The notes under the pieces: model-generated
Told to the model about the DNA's origin: nothing
Seen by the model: only the letters and a program-made list of their open reading frames with translations
Database searches by the model: none
Source of the DNA: Sequoia sempervirens
Taxonomy: Eukaryota > Streptophyta > Pinopsida > Cupressales > Cupressaceae
Direction of reading: 5' to 3'
Assembly (NCBI GenBank): GCA_007258455.2
Contig: VDFB02270651.1
Span: 494,830,320-494,894,319, forward strand
DNA: 64,000 nucleotides
Shown: piece by piece, positions 1 to 12,799 of the stretch
Layout of the letters: each line of letters opens with the position of its first letter
Numbering within the stretch: the first letter of the stretch is position 1
Position numbers and translations under genes: made by a program

Positions 1-249
1 GACATAGTTAGATCATCCAGAACCTACGGATATGATTCAGACGATTAGAATGATAGTTCAGATAAAGGAAAGAAAGTTCAGACTCCAAATCAAGTTCAAA
101 TCATTCTGATGAATCAGGAAAATCAAGAGGAAGGAACTAGTGAAAGTGAAAAAGTGAGATCACAAGATCCTAAAGTTCAAGAACACCCTAAGACTCCAAG
201 GGATGTAAGACTAAATCATTCTGAAGATCATATTATAGGTGATAAGAAC

Positions 250-1810
250 AAAGGTGTTCAAACTAGGAGAAGAATTATAGAAAAATAATGTTTGATCTCA
301 AAGACTAAGCCTAATAGTGTCAATGAAGCATGCAAAGATGAACATTGGGTGGAAGCAATGAAAAAACTACTGCAAATTGAGAAGAATGATACATGGATTC
401 TTGTTCCTAGACGTAAGGACAAAAATGTAATTGGAACTAAATGGTTCTTTCGGAACAAACTAAATGAGCAAGGTGATGTTAGAAACAAAGCAAGACTTGT
501 GTGTAAAGGATATTCTCAGATGGAAGGAATTGACTTTGAAGAAACTTTTGCTCCTGTTGCTTGGATTAAAGCTGTGAGACTATTTCTTGCTTATGTTGCT
601 TACAAAAACTTCAAGGTTTATCAGATGGATGTTAAGTCAACATTTATAAACGGTGAACTGGAAGAAGTGTATATTGAGCAACCTGATGGATTTCAATTGA
701 CTGATCAGGGAGATATGGTTTGTTGGCTGAAGAAAGAATTGTATGGACTTAAGGAAGCCCCAAGAGCACGGTATGCCAGATTGTACAAGTATTTGTTGAA
801 GCTTTGATTTAATAAAGGTACTATTGATAGTAATTTGTATTTCAAGATTGATCATGATAAATATTTGATTGTTAATGTCTTTGTTGATGATATCATTTTT
901 GGAGGAGATGATAGTTTGTGCATAAAGTTTGTTGATGAGATGCAAAGTGAGTTTGAAATGTCTATGATTGGAGAAATGAAATTCATTTTGGGATTGCAAA
1001 TTACTCAGCTAGATAGAGGGATCTTTATATCTCAGTCCAAGCATGTGAAAGAATTGCTAAAGAAGTTTGGTATGGAAGATTCAAAGCCAATTGGTACACC
1101 TATGGTGACCGGATGTAAGTTAACACAAGATGATGATTCTCCTAAACAAATCAGACTAGATATAGATCCATGATTGGTGGATTGCTCTTTTTGACTCAAA
1201 CTAGACCTAATATCATGAATGTCGTATGCATTGTTGCAAGATTTCAAGTTGATCCTAAGGAATCTCATGTGACACCTGTGAAGAGGATTTTCAAGTACTT
1301 GAAGGGGACAGTTGATTTTGGCCTATGGTATCCTAAGAAGATGACCTTACTTTGAGTGCTTTCACTGATGTTGATTGGGCAGGATATGTGAATGATAGAA
1401 AGAGTACTAGTGATGGTGCATTTTTCTTGGGAAAGAAGCTAATTTCATGGTTAAGTAAGAATGAAAATACCATTTCTTTATCTACTACAAAGGCAGAATA
1501 CATTGTTGTTGCTAACAATTGTACTCAAGTATTGTGGATGAAGCAGATGTTGAAAGATATCAAAGTTGTTTATGATGACCTATTTTTATATTCTATGATA
1601 ATTCAATTGCAATTAACATTTTTAAGAATATGGTGTTGCATTCAAAAACCAAGCATATATCTATCAAGTTTCACTTTTTGAGAGAGAAGGTGAGTGAAAA
1701 GGAAGTCAGATTGGAGTATGTGCCCACTAAGGAACAAATTGCAGATATCTTTATGAAGCCCTTGCCTAAGGATTATTTTTAGTATCTCAGAGGGAAGTTA
1801 GGGGTGGTTA
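250..1810 (+). pseudogene. Copia RT-RNase H remnant
   Basis: This would copy element RNA into DNA. The RT begins around 292 ([18 protein letters not shown]) and shows the ETFAPVA and [22 protein letters not shown] blocks of Copia RT. The catalytic box near 880 reads FVDD instead of the usual YVDD. A stop at 805-807 ends the first reading; the next resumes at once in another frame, and another break falls near 1170. RNase H resumes near 1352 (DVDWAGYVNDRKSTSD, then SLSTTKAEY) and the C-terminus runs to about 1781. At least three disablements are visible, so this is a pseudogene. Confidence 0.85.
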
Positions 1811-2119
1811 CCCCTCCTAATCATAATTAAGATGTATTGACTTGCATCAGTCTGTGCATTCCATAGTCATATCTTGTGATCCATATTGATGTTGTCATGG
1901 ATGCTACTTAGGGGGAGTAGTCAGATGTTTAGAAATGTGGTTCAGAGGTTGTGTGGAGAAAGATAATGTGTATCTTTGTCATTGATGTCAAAGGGGGAGA
2001 AGAGTCATGTGAAAAAATATGAAAGAGTTAAGGAGAAAAGAGTCAAAATATAAGGAGGAGAAAGTGCTAAGAAAAAGTTGCATTGATGGTGTTTTTTTTT
2101 CACATCATGTGTTGCCATC

Positions 2120-2137
2120 AATACCAAAGGGGGAGGT
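2120..2137 (+). other. Polypurine tract of the SIRE-like Copia
   Basis: The run AAAGGGGGAGG ends next to the LTR start TGTTGG. A purine run directly 5' of the 3' LTR is the expected primer for second-strand synthesis. Confidence 0.7.
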
Positions 2138-3382
2138 TGTTGGATATTTTTGATATGTGGTTGTCATTGATTTCAACACTCTTGGAATTAATGTCTTTAA
2201 GGTTGTATATGTCGAGGATATTGAGAAAATTGTAATAAAATAAGTTGCAGGTTGTCAATAGTGCAGTGATGTTCAGCATGGTGACTAGCTCAATATATTG
2301 ATAATAAGAGGTTTTGGATTAAAGGGTTTGTTGAAAATTATATCTAGTGTATCCACATGAATTTTTAGAGGTTCACATGAAGATTTGATTGAGTTATGAG
2401 TATCTGTGTTCTGATAGTTGTTATATTGCTTTAGTTGGTGTTCTTGAAGGAAGATGATGTGATTCTAGTAATTTGATTTGTTGCAAATGCTTCTATGGTG
2501 ATTCATGATGCTTGTGGATGTTTCTAGATCATTCTCTATCTATGTTGTTGGTCCACATTGATCATTGTGTTCACGATTGGTGATTTTCTTTTGTGAGTTC
2601 ATGTTTTTCATGATCATGGCCGACAAGGTGATTGTAGCATGTTGTGGATTTTCAAGGCATAATTGTTTAAGGTGTTTTGTGTTCGAGACATGTTGTTTTG
2701 GTTCCTTACTATATTTTGGCTGATATTATTTGGTGCGCATTGATAATTGTTTATTGATTTGGGTCGAAAGTTTGTACACATTTTATATTTTGTTGGGCTG
2801 ACATGTAGTTGATGTTATCCTTAGTTGCGGATATATATGATCTATTGTTTATACCATTTGAGGGTATGGTGTGTGATGTATGTTGAGTGTTGTGTGTGAA
2901 TAATGTTCTAATATTTTGAAGGCAGAAGTAAAGTGTGAAAAAGAGTGAGGAGAAGAAAGTGTTTATGTGCTTAACTGGAATTGTAATTAGGCATTAGAAG
3001 ATGTTATTTTCTCAATTCAAAATCTTCTAGATGTAATCTGAATGTGACTGTAAGATAGTGAGTCTTCTTTTGGGCAGTAAGCCTTTTGTATTTGAGTAGT
3101 GAGCTCTAGGTAGTGTGCCTGAATGCATGTGCATTCCCCATTTATAATACTTTTATACTTTTAACAGAGTATAATCTTGTGGATTAACCTCCACCATGGC
3201 TTTTCCCCTAACAGGGTTTCCACGTAAAAAAATTCTTGATGTTATGTGTGTTTTTGATGTGGTGATGGTTCATGCTTTCATGTTTATTTATCAAATCTGA
3301 GAATAAGTCTAATAAATATAATTTATATGACAACTGATTCACCCCCACCCCCTCTCAGTTGGTTTCCCTTGCGTTGCCAACA
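2138..3382 (+). repeat. 3' LTR of the SIRE-like Copia, about 1245 bp
   Basis: The LTR starts TGTTGG and ends CCAACA, a perfect 6-bp terminal inverted repeat of TG...CA type, and follows the polypurine tract. The 5' LTR is off the window, so the right boundary rests on the terminal repeat alone. The TSD would be AGGTT (3383-3387), but its partner cannot be seen. Confidence 0.75.
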
Positions 3383-4127
3383 AGGTTAACATTTTAGGGG
3401 AGCACACAAGATGCTATGTTATGTTTTTTTGAAAAAAAAGGACCACTTAGTGTGCTCCCCCATTTTTAAACCCTTAATCTTCACCATTTCTAAAAAAAAT
3501 AGTAGTTTAGAAAGTATATTCAAAGCACTACAACTCTTGTTCTTGTTGTTTCTTCAAATTTTGAGCATAACTATCTTCATTTTCTCATTGAATATCTTAC
3601 TTTTCTGATTTAAAAAAAAAAGTGGCATCTTAAGACCCCCTTTTTGTTTCACAACTTGGTAAAGTTACCCCATAAATTCTATGTTCTAATGGGTATGGGC
3701 TATAATTAGGGAAGGAGAAGTTTGAAAGTAAGAGAAGCAATTTTAAATTAAATTTGGTTTTTTTATTCAAGACTCTATGATGAATAGCTCAAATAATTTA
3801 TCAATCATGATTTTCCAACCTCTACAAACATCTACCTTGTAAAGAATGCAGATAGCTTAAATTTTTTCCAGCCTTCCATGCCAAATGATAAAGACAAAGA
3901 CGAATGTGTTCTACCAATAATGGATAACTTAGTTTTTTATTCAAAATATTATTTTTAGCAACAAACCATCTTGCAACTAGAGGTTAGAGCTATTTAGTGT
4001 AGTCAAGTCATGTCATACTCAAGGAAGTAGGGTAAGTTTCAAAATGTTTTACATTAGTATTTAGCACCATAAGTGGTGCAAAAAATATCAATTACACAAA
4101 TAGAGGATTGGGAGATTAGATTCCAAA
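3383..4127. other. Intergenic spacer with one short inverted repeat
   Basis: There is no coding reading of note. GGGGAGCACAC at 3397-3407 is matched perfectly by its reverse complement at 3450-3460, giving an 11-bp stem with a 42-base T/A-rich loop. The rest is AT-rich and unrecognised. Confidence 0.5.
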
Positions 4128-4800
4128 TGACAATAGAGATAAGATTCTAGAATGTTCCTTAAACCTATTCTCTATTTCCTATGGGCTTTGGAAGATAAAT
4201 TAGGGAAATTCATTTGTAATACTTATGTGTGTCCTATTTTGTGAGTTCCTAAATTATGGGGCCTTGTGGATTATGTAATAAAGTTTTATTTCTTTAAGTG
4301 GTTGGTCAAGCATTGTGATTAAGGTTCTTTGGAGGAAAAATGAGGAGTTTGAAATTGTCTTATGGAGGGAAAGTGAATTCTCAAGTCTACTTAAGAAAAA
4401 GTCAAACATCATTGAGGATATCCATGTTTTATGAAATTATTCCCTCAAATAAGTTAGAAATGTTATTTGTTTTTCATTGTAGATTAGCGGATGGAAACCC
4501 CTTGATTTTCATAGGTGGTTAGTGGATGGAAACCCCTACTTAGTATTGATGAATTCCACAAAAGAGATTGTGTTTGAGCTTCAACAACCTTCAATTTGGG
4601 TGACTTCTTTAACACTTGCTTGTTTCAATGCCAAGAAGCTACACTTAGCACAAAGGGTTTATGGTTTATGGTGGCTTCTTTAGCACCCATTATTTTCAAT
4701 CTATTTCATATTTTTACAATAATAGTTGTTACAATTTCTATATTAAATCCTAAATCAATTGTAAGTTAAAATAATTTTGAATCAATAAAGGGTGATCCCA
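4128..4800 (+). repeat. LTR-like copy related to the Gypsy LTR at 40384
   Basis: From about 4145 the sequence follows 40408-41050 closely for some 640 bp. Shared blocks include CTAGAATGTTCC, TTTTATTTCTTTAAGTGGTT and GAGGATATCCATGTTTTATG. It lies upstream of the gag of the base Gypsy in the same orientation, so it may be that element's 5' LTR. The similarity ends near 4795 while a PBS-like site appears only near 6163, so either the LTR is longer than the 3' copy or other sequence lies between. No matching TSD could be set. Confidence 0.65.
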
Positions 4801-5440
4801 CAATATTGGTTTACAATTTTTTCCCAAATTGGACATTGAACTGAATTTTTTTAACTAAATCTTCACTTTCGAGCACCTATAGCGGCTAAACCATGAGTAA
4901 TTTGAAGATGATGCAAACTAGTGATTTGTGACATTTTGTTTGTAGATTCTAAATATATTCTTTTCAAAAAAATTGGAATCGGATTGCACTTCTTTTCCAT
5001 CTCCTTTGAAAACTAGTTTTTAACAGTAAACACCATTTTTAAAGAGTGACATTACTGGCTAACACATAACTTTTTTTCTATGAAGGATAAAATTCTTATT
5101 TTTTAAAATTTAGATTCATAACTACAAATATCTAGTGCATGGAATTGGTTTCATAGCATTTCATTGAAATTTTTTTTCTTAATTAAGTTTCAAAGTCAAA
5201 CCAGTTATAATTTAGACATGATTTACTGGATAAAACATAATTTTTTTTGTATGTATCAAAATTCAATTTAATTTTTTTGTTTGATCAAGGACATCAATCT
5301 CTAGTACATAGATATTTTCAGATTTTTTTTTTATAATCTACTATTTTTCCACATGTGAAGAATAGAGAGCTTGATTTTTGGTGAGAAACCTACATTCACA
5401 AGAAATAAAAAATAAATATAATAATCAAATTAAATTTTTT
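4801..5440. other. AT-rich stretch, nothing recognised
   Basis: This lies between the LTR-like copy and a SINE-like unit. It has many T and A runs and no coding reading. It may be leader or LTR sequence of the base Gypsy, or decayed insertions. Confidence 0.4.
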
Positions 5441-5645
5441 TAGGGTGGGGGTCCTAGCTCGACTGGATAAATATTTCCTATTGTAGGAGGTTGGTCACGA
5501 GGTCTACTCTCCACCACTCCCATGGTACTGGAGGGTGTGTCATGCCAGCGCCGCCAGTCACATTAAAAATTTTACTAGGCGCATTGCAGTTTATAGGGGG
5601 TCGTGCTACCCAATTCCTACAGTCTAAAAAAATATATATTTAAAA
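5441..5645 (+). mobile_element. Probable tRNA-derived SINE
   Basis: The unit begins with GTCCTAGCTCGACTGG, a good Pol III A box (TAGCTCGACTGG). About 30 bases later comes a weak B-box-like stretch (GGTCACGAGGTCTACTC). It ends in an A-rich tail near 5628-5640. This arrangement is that of plant tRNA-derived SINEs. No clean TSD was found and the B box is poor, so the call is tentative. Confidence 0.45.
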
Positions 5646-6162
5646 TTATACTTTTTGGAAAGCTTATAATAAGGACTAGATACTTAAAAATAAATAAAAA
5701 TTAAATGAATTAATTTGATCCTCCAAAAGGTAAATCAAAAGTTGTTTTTTATTAGCATTTTGATAGGTGTAAAGGAGACTCCGTTATAGGTATGGTTTAA
5801 AACTAGCAGGGTTCTATCCAAGGGGGTTTGATCTAAGGTGGTTTGATCAAACCCTCTTCAATTGGAATCCTCTAAATGGAACTTTTCAATATTTAAATCA
5901 TTATATTTTCTAAAAATATTTCATTTCAGCAAAAATCAAGATCTCCTAGAAGTGTAAACCACTATTGTGGGATTACCCTAAAGAGTAGATGATTATTATG
6001 GTTTTCATGCTAATGGTTACCTTTCAAAGAGAATTCTTATACATTTCTACATGTTCATTGAGAAAAATAGTTTCTAGATTAGATCTAATCTTGTAATAAA
6101 TCCAAACATTTACGTTGATTGGAATTGAATCGAGTTAAAATATCCCATTCGAGATATTACAG

Positions 6163-6175
6163 TTGTACTAGAGCC
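6163..6175 (+). other. Degenerate primer-binding-site candidate
   Basis: GTACTAGAGC followed by CTTGATTTTTCCAACC resembles the TGGTATCAGAGC site complementary to initiator-Met tRNA plus the usual chromovirus leader, with two or three changes. If correct, the 5' LTR of the base Gypsy ends near 6160. Confidence 0.35.
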
Positions 6176-6689
6176 TTGATTTTTCCAACCTAGGAAACAA
6201 GGGTTTTGATGTGATTTAGAAACAAGATAGTAGATCGAAGGAGGTGCAATTTGATAGAAGAATAAAATCCTCAAACAATAGTCAACGCAATGATCAATCT
6301 AGATCTAGGGAAAAAAGAAATGGTCAAAGCATTCAAAGACACAATGGCAATGTTGGTGCAAGTCATTAAAGGTCAATAAGCTCATGGAACTCCAAAATCA
6401 CATATTAAAAGGGGAAGTGCATTAATGGTTAACCAAATTATGGGTTCTTTGTCAAATCCCTTATAACCCAAATTCCTACAAAGAAGAGAAGATCCACTAA
6501 AAGAAGATGCAACTGATTCAACAGAAGGTTTTTCAACCCTTCATGTTGAGTGTAGAGCTCTTCAGCAAGAATTTTGGGACGATGTATCTTTTTTTTCTTT
6601 CTAAAACATCAAATTTTAAAACGGTACTCAAACCTAGAATAAACTAACTCAAAATAAAGCTAAAAAATAATTGCAACAATGCTTGGGCA

Positions 6690-7420
6690 AGGTTTTTGTG
6701 TCTATGTTTGATGGAATGCAAATATATTCAACCTATGCTTGGATATAGAAAATCAATACCTACCTATCTATAAATCTAATTTATGAAGATGAAGCCACCA
6801 AGTTTTCTTCTCTGCACCTAGAAGGGGTAGCCCATAAATAGTGGTATCACAACATTATGACATAAGGGCATAGTCTCATTACTAATCTTGAAGAATCTAG
6901 CCAAAGATTAATTGAAATATTTGATAGGGATGATCTAGAGATCCACTTTTGAGAATTGATCCAACTAAAACACTATGGAATAGTGGAGAACTATAGGGAA
7001 ATCTTATAGGATTGTATTCAAATTACTTAATGTGTCTGAGAGGAGAATCACAGTTCTATTTGTAGAAGGACTAGTTGAGCCACTAAAGGGTTTGGTCAAA
7101 GCATTGGAGCTTTCTACTCTCCAAGAGGCAATCAAAAGATCCATTGTCTTGGAGTTTTCTTTCCTCCAAAATAAATCTTATTCTAGTGCTCCTCCTATAA
7201 ACCAAAATAAGATCCAAAAGAGAGCCAAGTATAAATAAGATTCTACCACTAATGAAAATAAATAAAGATAGTCAAAATGAACTAAGGAGAAAAAGAATTT
7301 ATTTCCATTACAAAGAACCTTGGAAGTGAGGACACAAATGCCCTGGCAAAGGGAAAGTGCACTATATTGAAGTTGATTCTAGAATAAGGAAGTAGAAGAA
7401 ACTAAATTTGAGAAGGAAAA
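6690..7420 (+). pseudogene. Gypsy chromovirus gag remnant
   Basis: Gag packages element RNA. Readable blocks in shifting frames include LEGVAHKWWYHNIMT near 6820, LEESSQRLIEIFDRDD near 6890 and LFVEGLVEPLKGLVKALE near 7060, all usual in the Retrotrans_gag core. Near 7310 a zinc-knuckle-like stretch has lost cysteines. Several stops interrupt it. Confidence 0.75.
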
Positions 7421-7466
7421 TGAATAATATGATGGAGAAGAAAAATGTGGAAGAACACTCACAACT

Positions 7467-7745
7467 ATGACTAGGACTCAAAGGTACAACCCATTCAAAA
7501 TTTTGTTAGTGTTAGCAAACAAAAGGATCATTGATCTAATCAACAATGGGGTGACTTGCAATTTTATTGATGAAGGTCTTGTAGAAAAAAGGGGCTTAGT
7601 TGTTGAATATTTCAAGGGATTCAATGTGAGCATCGCTAAGGGTTTCAACATACCATATGCACAAATAATTCAACATCTAAAAATGACTATTGGAGATCAT
7701 CAAATCTATGAATATTTTTGTGGTTGGATTTGGAGATGCTAAAAT
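7467..7745 (+). pseudogene. Gypsy aspartic protease remnant
   Basis: The 91-codon reading contains IIDLINNGVTCNFIDEGLVE, where chromoviruses have a DSG or DTG active site before AT-x-NFI. The catalytic aspartate is replaced by asparagine (NNG), so this protease cannot be active. It lies between gag and RT as expected. Confidence 0.7.
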
Positions 7746-8099
7746 GGTGCTTGGAGTATAATGGCTACAATATTTGGAAGAATTATCACATAACTACCAA
7801 TATATGGAATTAAAATTCATAAATAAACAAAAGGAAGTGGTTCTTAAAGGAATTATAAGTGGGGAACCTTGAGTGGTTACTAATAAAATAATGGAAAGAA
7901 CATTCAAAAGAAGACAAGTTTCTTTGGCGGTCAATTACTTAATCACACCTAAAAATTCATCCTTAAGCATAGAGGATGCTTCTCATAGAGATGCACAAGC
8001 TATGTTGAACAATTTAATAACAAGGTTTTCCAAGATATTTACCCAAGAATGCCACTTTATTGAGAGTTCCAACATATTTTTTATTTTGAAACAGATGCA

Positions 8100-9073
8100 A
8101 AGCCAGTGATCACCACTCCCTACTATCACCCCAAGATCCACAAGGAAGACATAGAAAAGGAAATAAAATAGCTAATGGATATGGGCTACATCATGCCGAG
8201 TTCTAATCTATTTTATTTTACAATAGTGTTGGTGAAAAAATGGTATTACCATGAGAATGTGTATCGACTAATAGGCATTAAAAATGAAGAAAACAATAAA
8301 AAGATAGATATCATATTCCCAAGATTGACAAACTAATAGATTCAATCTACATAGAGCTATATACTTCTCTAAAATTATTTTTTGTTCAAGATACCATCAA
8401 ATCAAAATGAGGGATGAATATGTTCAAAGGAATACTTTCAAGTGTCCCTATGGACACTTCAAGTTCCAAGCCATGCCCATTGGCTTGACTATTTCCTTAA
8501 CAATATTTCAATCATGCATGAACATAATATTTAGAAAGTGGTTAAGAAATATTTTTCCTTAGTTTTCTTTGATAATATTTTGATATATAATAAGACTTGG
8601 GAAGAGCAATAGAAGCATCTTGATGAAGTCTTCAACATATTATAACAACGCTCATTATTTTCCAAATAGTCAAAGTTTGAGTTTGGGCTTAAGGATATTT
8701 TGTGTTTGAGTCATGTCATGAATGAACATGGAGTCCAAATGGACCAAAAAAGATCCAAGCTATTCAAGATTGGCCACCTCTTAAGAACGTGTCACAATTA
8801 AGAGGATTCTTAGGACTATGCAACTACTACTAGATTTTTCTAATATGATTCTCCAAGTAGGAAATGCCACTCACAAACTTGACTAAGAATGGAGCATTCA
8901 AGTGGACAGATGTAGTCAAGTGGAGTTTTAATTGATTGAAAGAAGTAATGTGTTTATTTCTAGTGCTTGTTCCAAATTTACCACTCCCTTTTGTATAGGA
9001 ATGTGACACCTCTATAAAAAGCATTGGAATAGTTTTGATGCAACATAATTGCTTCATAAAGTAGGAAACTAAT
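8100..9073 (+). pseudogene. Gypsy RT and first part of RNase H
   Basis: Blocks in shifting frames match Gypsy RT: the MGYI...PSSN thumb start near 8190, YRL near 8270, FKCPYGHFKFQAMPIGLT near 8440-8490, and a decayed DD box near 8575. RNase H begins near 8990 (ECDTSIKSIGIVLMQ) and breaks off at 9073, where insertion A begins. Its continuation is at 25111. Confidence 0.75.
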
Positions 9074-10386
9074 TGTTATGGCATAAAATTGCACCCTAAT
9101 GCAATTTCCCATAACACACCCCTTACTTTATCCTTATAAATCGATTAATGCTAAATTTTGTTGCTTAGGCCTTTTCTCCCATTCATACCTTGTCAATTTC
9201 TGTCAATGGAGGGAATTTTGACTAGGATGCTTCTGCGCCATGAAAACATTTGTGTATCACGTGAACATCACTGACAGATTCTTGGGTAGTGGGAATTGGG
9301 ACATTACAATTCCTATCACCCGTGAAGATTAATGCCCCCTACAACTATGGACCCACTCGAAGATGGCTCTTTTTCCACCAAACTTCCATTTTGAACCTCC
9401 ATTCTCATTCCATTCAACTCTAATATTCATTCTTGCAATTCTACTCATTTTACTCTTATTCTTCAACTTCATTTTTGCTCTTCTATCCTTAACACTCCCA
9501 TTTTCTCTCTACACCATTATTCTTAGAGATTTCAAGCTATTGGAACTACACTTTTGTATGATTTCATTGTGTTCTCAAAGCTCTTTTCCTTCCTCCCAGC
9601 TTCTCCAAGCTTGTAGAGGGGAGGGTAACTCTTTGTTATTTCATAGCATTGTCATCCTTATAGTTAGCATATTGTTGTCTTTGCTTTCTATATGCCTTGT
9701 TTATTGCTTTCTTTATCATTATTTCTACATTGTGGTCTATCTAGTTGTCTATGGAGGTGGAAACACCAAAGCGGGGGTTTGATTGAGGCAAGCCCCAAAA
9801 AGAAACCCCAACATTTTCTCATTTCCGTGTGAATAGGATCTTGTTCATGTGGATCTTGCGAGAGGTTGTACCTATCGTGAGTTGGATACTTCTTTCCCTC
9901 TACTTGTCATTTTGCTTCTAGTTAGTTTATCTTTCATTTAAATTATTCTTCTTATTGTACATACTCCCTTTTTGTGCATTTCCCGCATTATTTTTTTTTC
10001 TATTAAAACTATTGGCTTCCAATATTCGGGTTGTTAGCAATCCCTATGCATTTTTTGTCGCAAAATTTTCTCTCTATCTGTACGAGATGCTTTTGCACCA
10101 CAGAGATGCTAGCATGTCATGCTATCATCCTTGACCCACCCTTTTTTGCTTGACCTACACTATCATCCTCTGGTTGAGATCCAGTAAGTCTATTTCCCAA
10201 GACCTATGTGTTTGTTCACCTAATTCTTGAAGTCCTCCATCTTGAAAAACCCAAAAACATAGATTAGCCTACCTTCATTTACCATTCTATCTTTTGACCT
10301 TTTTCATTAAGGTGACCGAGGGAAATTCACTCCCTTTAGACCCTATTTATCTTGGGATTGGGGAGTAGTGAATCCCCTCCTTCACA
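9074..10386 (+). repeat. 5' LTR of insertion A, 1313 bp
   Basis: It is bounded by TG...CA and pairs with 15569-16375 and 24533-25110. Open readings inside it (for example 9363-9782) recur in the 3' copy with changes and are judged LTR noise, not genes. Confidence 0.85.
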
Positions 10387-11460
10387 TTTTGGTGAACTTG
10401 ATGTGAACCATCCTTCTCCCTTCATCCTAATTTCAAAAAAAAAATCTTCTCAAAGTGATTAGGATGCATCACTAATTGTGCATTGTGATGCTCTTAATGA
10501 ACTTTATGACCCAATCAACTACCTCTAACCACTTTATTAGAAGTTATCAAAATTTAGATATGGGATATGGGAGGTTTAGTCCTCCCTATACTAGTTCATC
10601 TTTTGAGGAGTTCATTGTGGGACTCTCCATCAGATATACTCCTCCTGTAAATGAAGCTAAAACTCACGTTCCTACCCCTCTTGCCTCACCTTCAACCTTT
10701 GCCTCTTCTTTGGAAGATGAAGCTTCTCTTAGGGTCCTTGCAGAGCATGTTTACTCCTTAGAAATGAGACTTGCAAAGCTTGTAAGATTCTTGGTAGGAG
10801 ATAATTTTTTTTTCCTGGTTAAAAATTTGAAATATTAGTTAACTAAAGATAGAAGGGCCCTAGAGCTTCTTTGTGGTATTGTTGATATTGTAGAGACCCA
10901 CATTCCCTCCTACACATCTACCTTGGGTGCTACTCAAGATGTGGGATTGGAGATCGCTAGAAGATAGTTGGAAATCTTGATGTCTAAGATGTTAGTGTGC
11001 AAGACTGATGTGGGTCCCTTTACTAACACCAACACCGTACCTTAGCAAAGTCACACTATCAAAGTAAACAAGGTAAATTTAGGATTTAGTTATTCCACAT
11101 CTAAATTTTAGAGCATCCCTATTTCTGGTGTTGGTGTTGGTGTTGGTACCTATTTTGGTGCTAGTGTCAGTGCCTCTATTGTTGTTGGTGGTGGCACCTC
11201 TTTTGGTGCTAGTGTTGGTGCCTCTTTTGGTGCTAGTGCTAGGGGCTCTACCAATGTGGGTGTTAGTGGCTCTACTGGCAGTTTTGATGGTTATACCTCA
11301 TCTATTGATCTAGTCCTCAATGCTCTTTTATAGAACATGGGACACATGTAGAATCAGCTAGCGAATTTGGCCAGCTCCTCCTCCCAACCTATGTTTCATC
11401 CTTTTTTGTCATCGTATTCCTCTTTCTATTTCCATTCTAAATACTCCTATCCCTCAAGGA
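10387..11460 (+). pseudogene. Leader and N-terminal gag-like region of insertion A
   Basis: A 120-codon reading at 10476-10838 carries an acidic, leucine-rich segment (SLEDEASLRVLAEHVYSLEM) that may form a short coiled coil. At 11118-11300 a low-complexity GTTGGTG/GGTGCTAGTG stretch would encode Gly-Val-Ser-Ala repeats. It has no match I recognise beyond its position before gag. Confidence 0.45.
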
Positions 11461-12030
11461 GTGGAGATTTCAAAATTTGAAAAGTACAATGGTCATGGGG
11501 ATCCGTGGATGCATGTTTCATCCTTCAATGCCATGTGCACTGATTTCTTCCATAATGATGCACTCTTGGCAAGGCTATTCCTATGTTCCCTCAAGGGCAC
11601 TACCTTGGAATGGTATTGTGCCTTGCCTCACAATTCTAGTTTCTCTTTCAACCAACTATTTAATCAGTTTCTCCAATAGTTTCAGCCCAACATCAAGCCA
11701 AAGATCATGTTCAATGATCTTGTCCGATGCAAGCAAGGAACTCATGAGAAGTTAACTAATTTCATAGCTCGATATTAGGCTATATTTTCTCAAATTTCTT
11801 ATAATTTTCCTGATTTTGATGTTCAAAAAGTGCTTATCAAGAATTTACAACCCAAACTGCAGAAACAAATTATTTTAGTGAAATATCCTTCTTTTGTGCA
11901 TCTATGTGTTGCCTTGCAAGAGCATCATCAAGCAGTTTTTAGTATGGGGATTCATCCTCATGCTCCCACCAGGATAGTTGGTCAATCATGTCAGTCTCTA
12001 GCAAGAACAAGGCCATGGAAAACATAGTCT
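11461..12030 (+). pseudogene. Retrotransposon gag core of insertion A
   Basis: FEKYNGHGDPWMHVSSF, then LFLCSLKGTTLEWY, then LVRCKQGTHEKLTNFIARY match the Retrotrans_gag core (G-DP-x-x-H-x-x-x-F, then SL-x-G-A-x-x-WY). In-frame stops occur near 11677 and 11776. A zinc-knuckle-like GHDTKRC follows near 12220. Confidence 0.75.
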
Positions 12031-12799
12031 CCATTTTGACAGACAAAAATACTACATGACATAATAGAACTTTTACTAAATTGTCTGAATCATATAATAA
12101 TGTCTTGCAAAAATTATTAAAAGATTAAATAATAAATTTTCTAGAGATTTTACCACTGTTTGAGTCGTATCCTCAATGGTACGACTCCCAGAAGTTCTAT
12201 CAATATTATCGAGTTGTTGGACATGACACCAAAAGATGTGTTCACTTGCATCATGTGATTCAGAACCACATCAATGACAAGACTATCCAAATCGATGGTA
12301 GAAAATAGAACTCTAACAAGTCTGTAGCGAAGTTGAACAACCAACTACAGATATACATATATCCTTTCTCATCATGCTCTACTAACTTGGTTACTCCTTC
12401 TTCATCGTCTTCTAATTTCACCCCATCTAAATATGCGAATGTGGTCTCATTCACTCATATTCCTCCTGCAGAGCATGTGAATGTTGTCCCTATCATTACA
12501 TTCACTTCACACAATCTACCTCTAAACAAGGAGCTCTCTCTAATTTACGTTCTCACCCACATGAAGGGTAATGTCGTAACAACCATTATAGTTGATTCAC
12601 CGGACCATGTGAACATCATTAGGAGGAGGCTATTTTTATCAATATTTTACATAAGAAAAAATATGATGAGTCACAAGCTACCCTTCACACACATGATGGG
12701 TTTTCTATTTTGCCTATGGGCACTATTTCTTTGTCAATCCTAGTAGGACCTAAGGTTGTGTAGGTCCAATTTGTTGTGATTCTAGAGTTTGACTTATTC

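Larger units (their letters stand above)
1..3382 (+). mobile_element. Ty1/Copia LTR retrotransposon, SIRE-like, 3' half
   Basis: The window opens inside a Copia polyprotein. Reverse transcriptase and RNase H readings run to about 1780. A purine-rich spacer follows, with several GGGGGAG runs at 1910-2136, then a long LTR. The 5' half lies outside the window, so no 5' LTR or paired TSD can be checked. The reading is broken by stops and frameshifts, so the copy is inactive. SIRE-like lineage is inferred from the RT wording (GTKW, FRNKL, RNKARLV, KGYSQ) and the 1.2 kb LTR; this is a family-resemblance call, not a phylogeny. Confidence 0.85.

Noticed and set aside
9363..9782. 139-codon open reading with hydrophobic segments
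   Set aside because: It lies within the insertion A LTR, recurs with changes at 16036-16278, and has a Phe/Leu-rich composition typical of pyrimidine-rich noncoding DNA.
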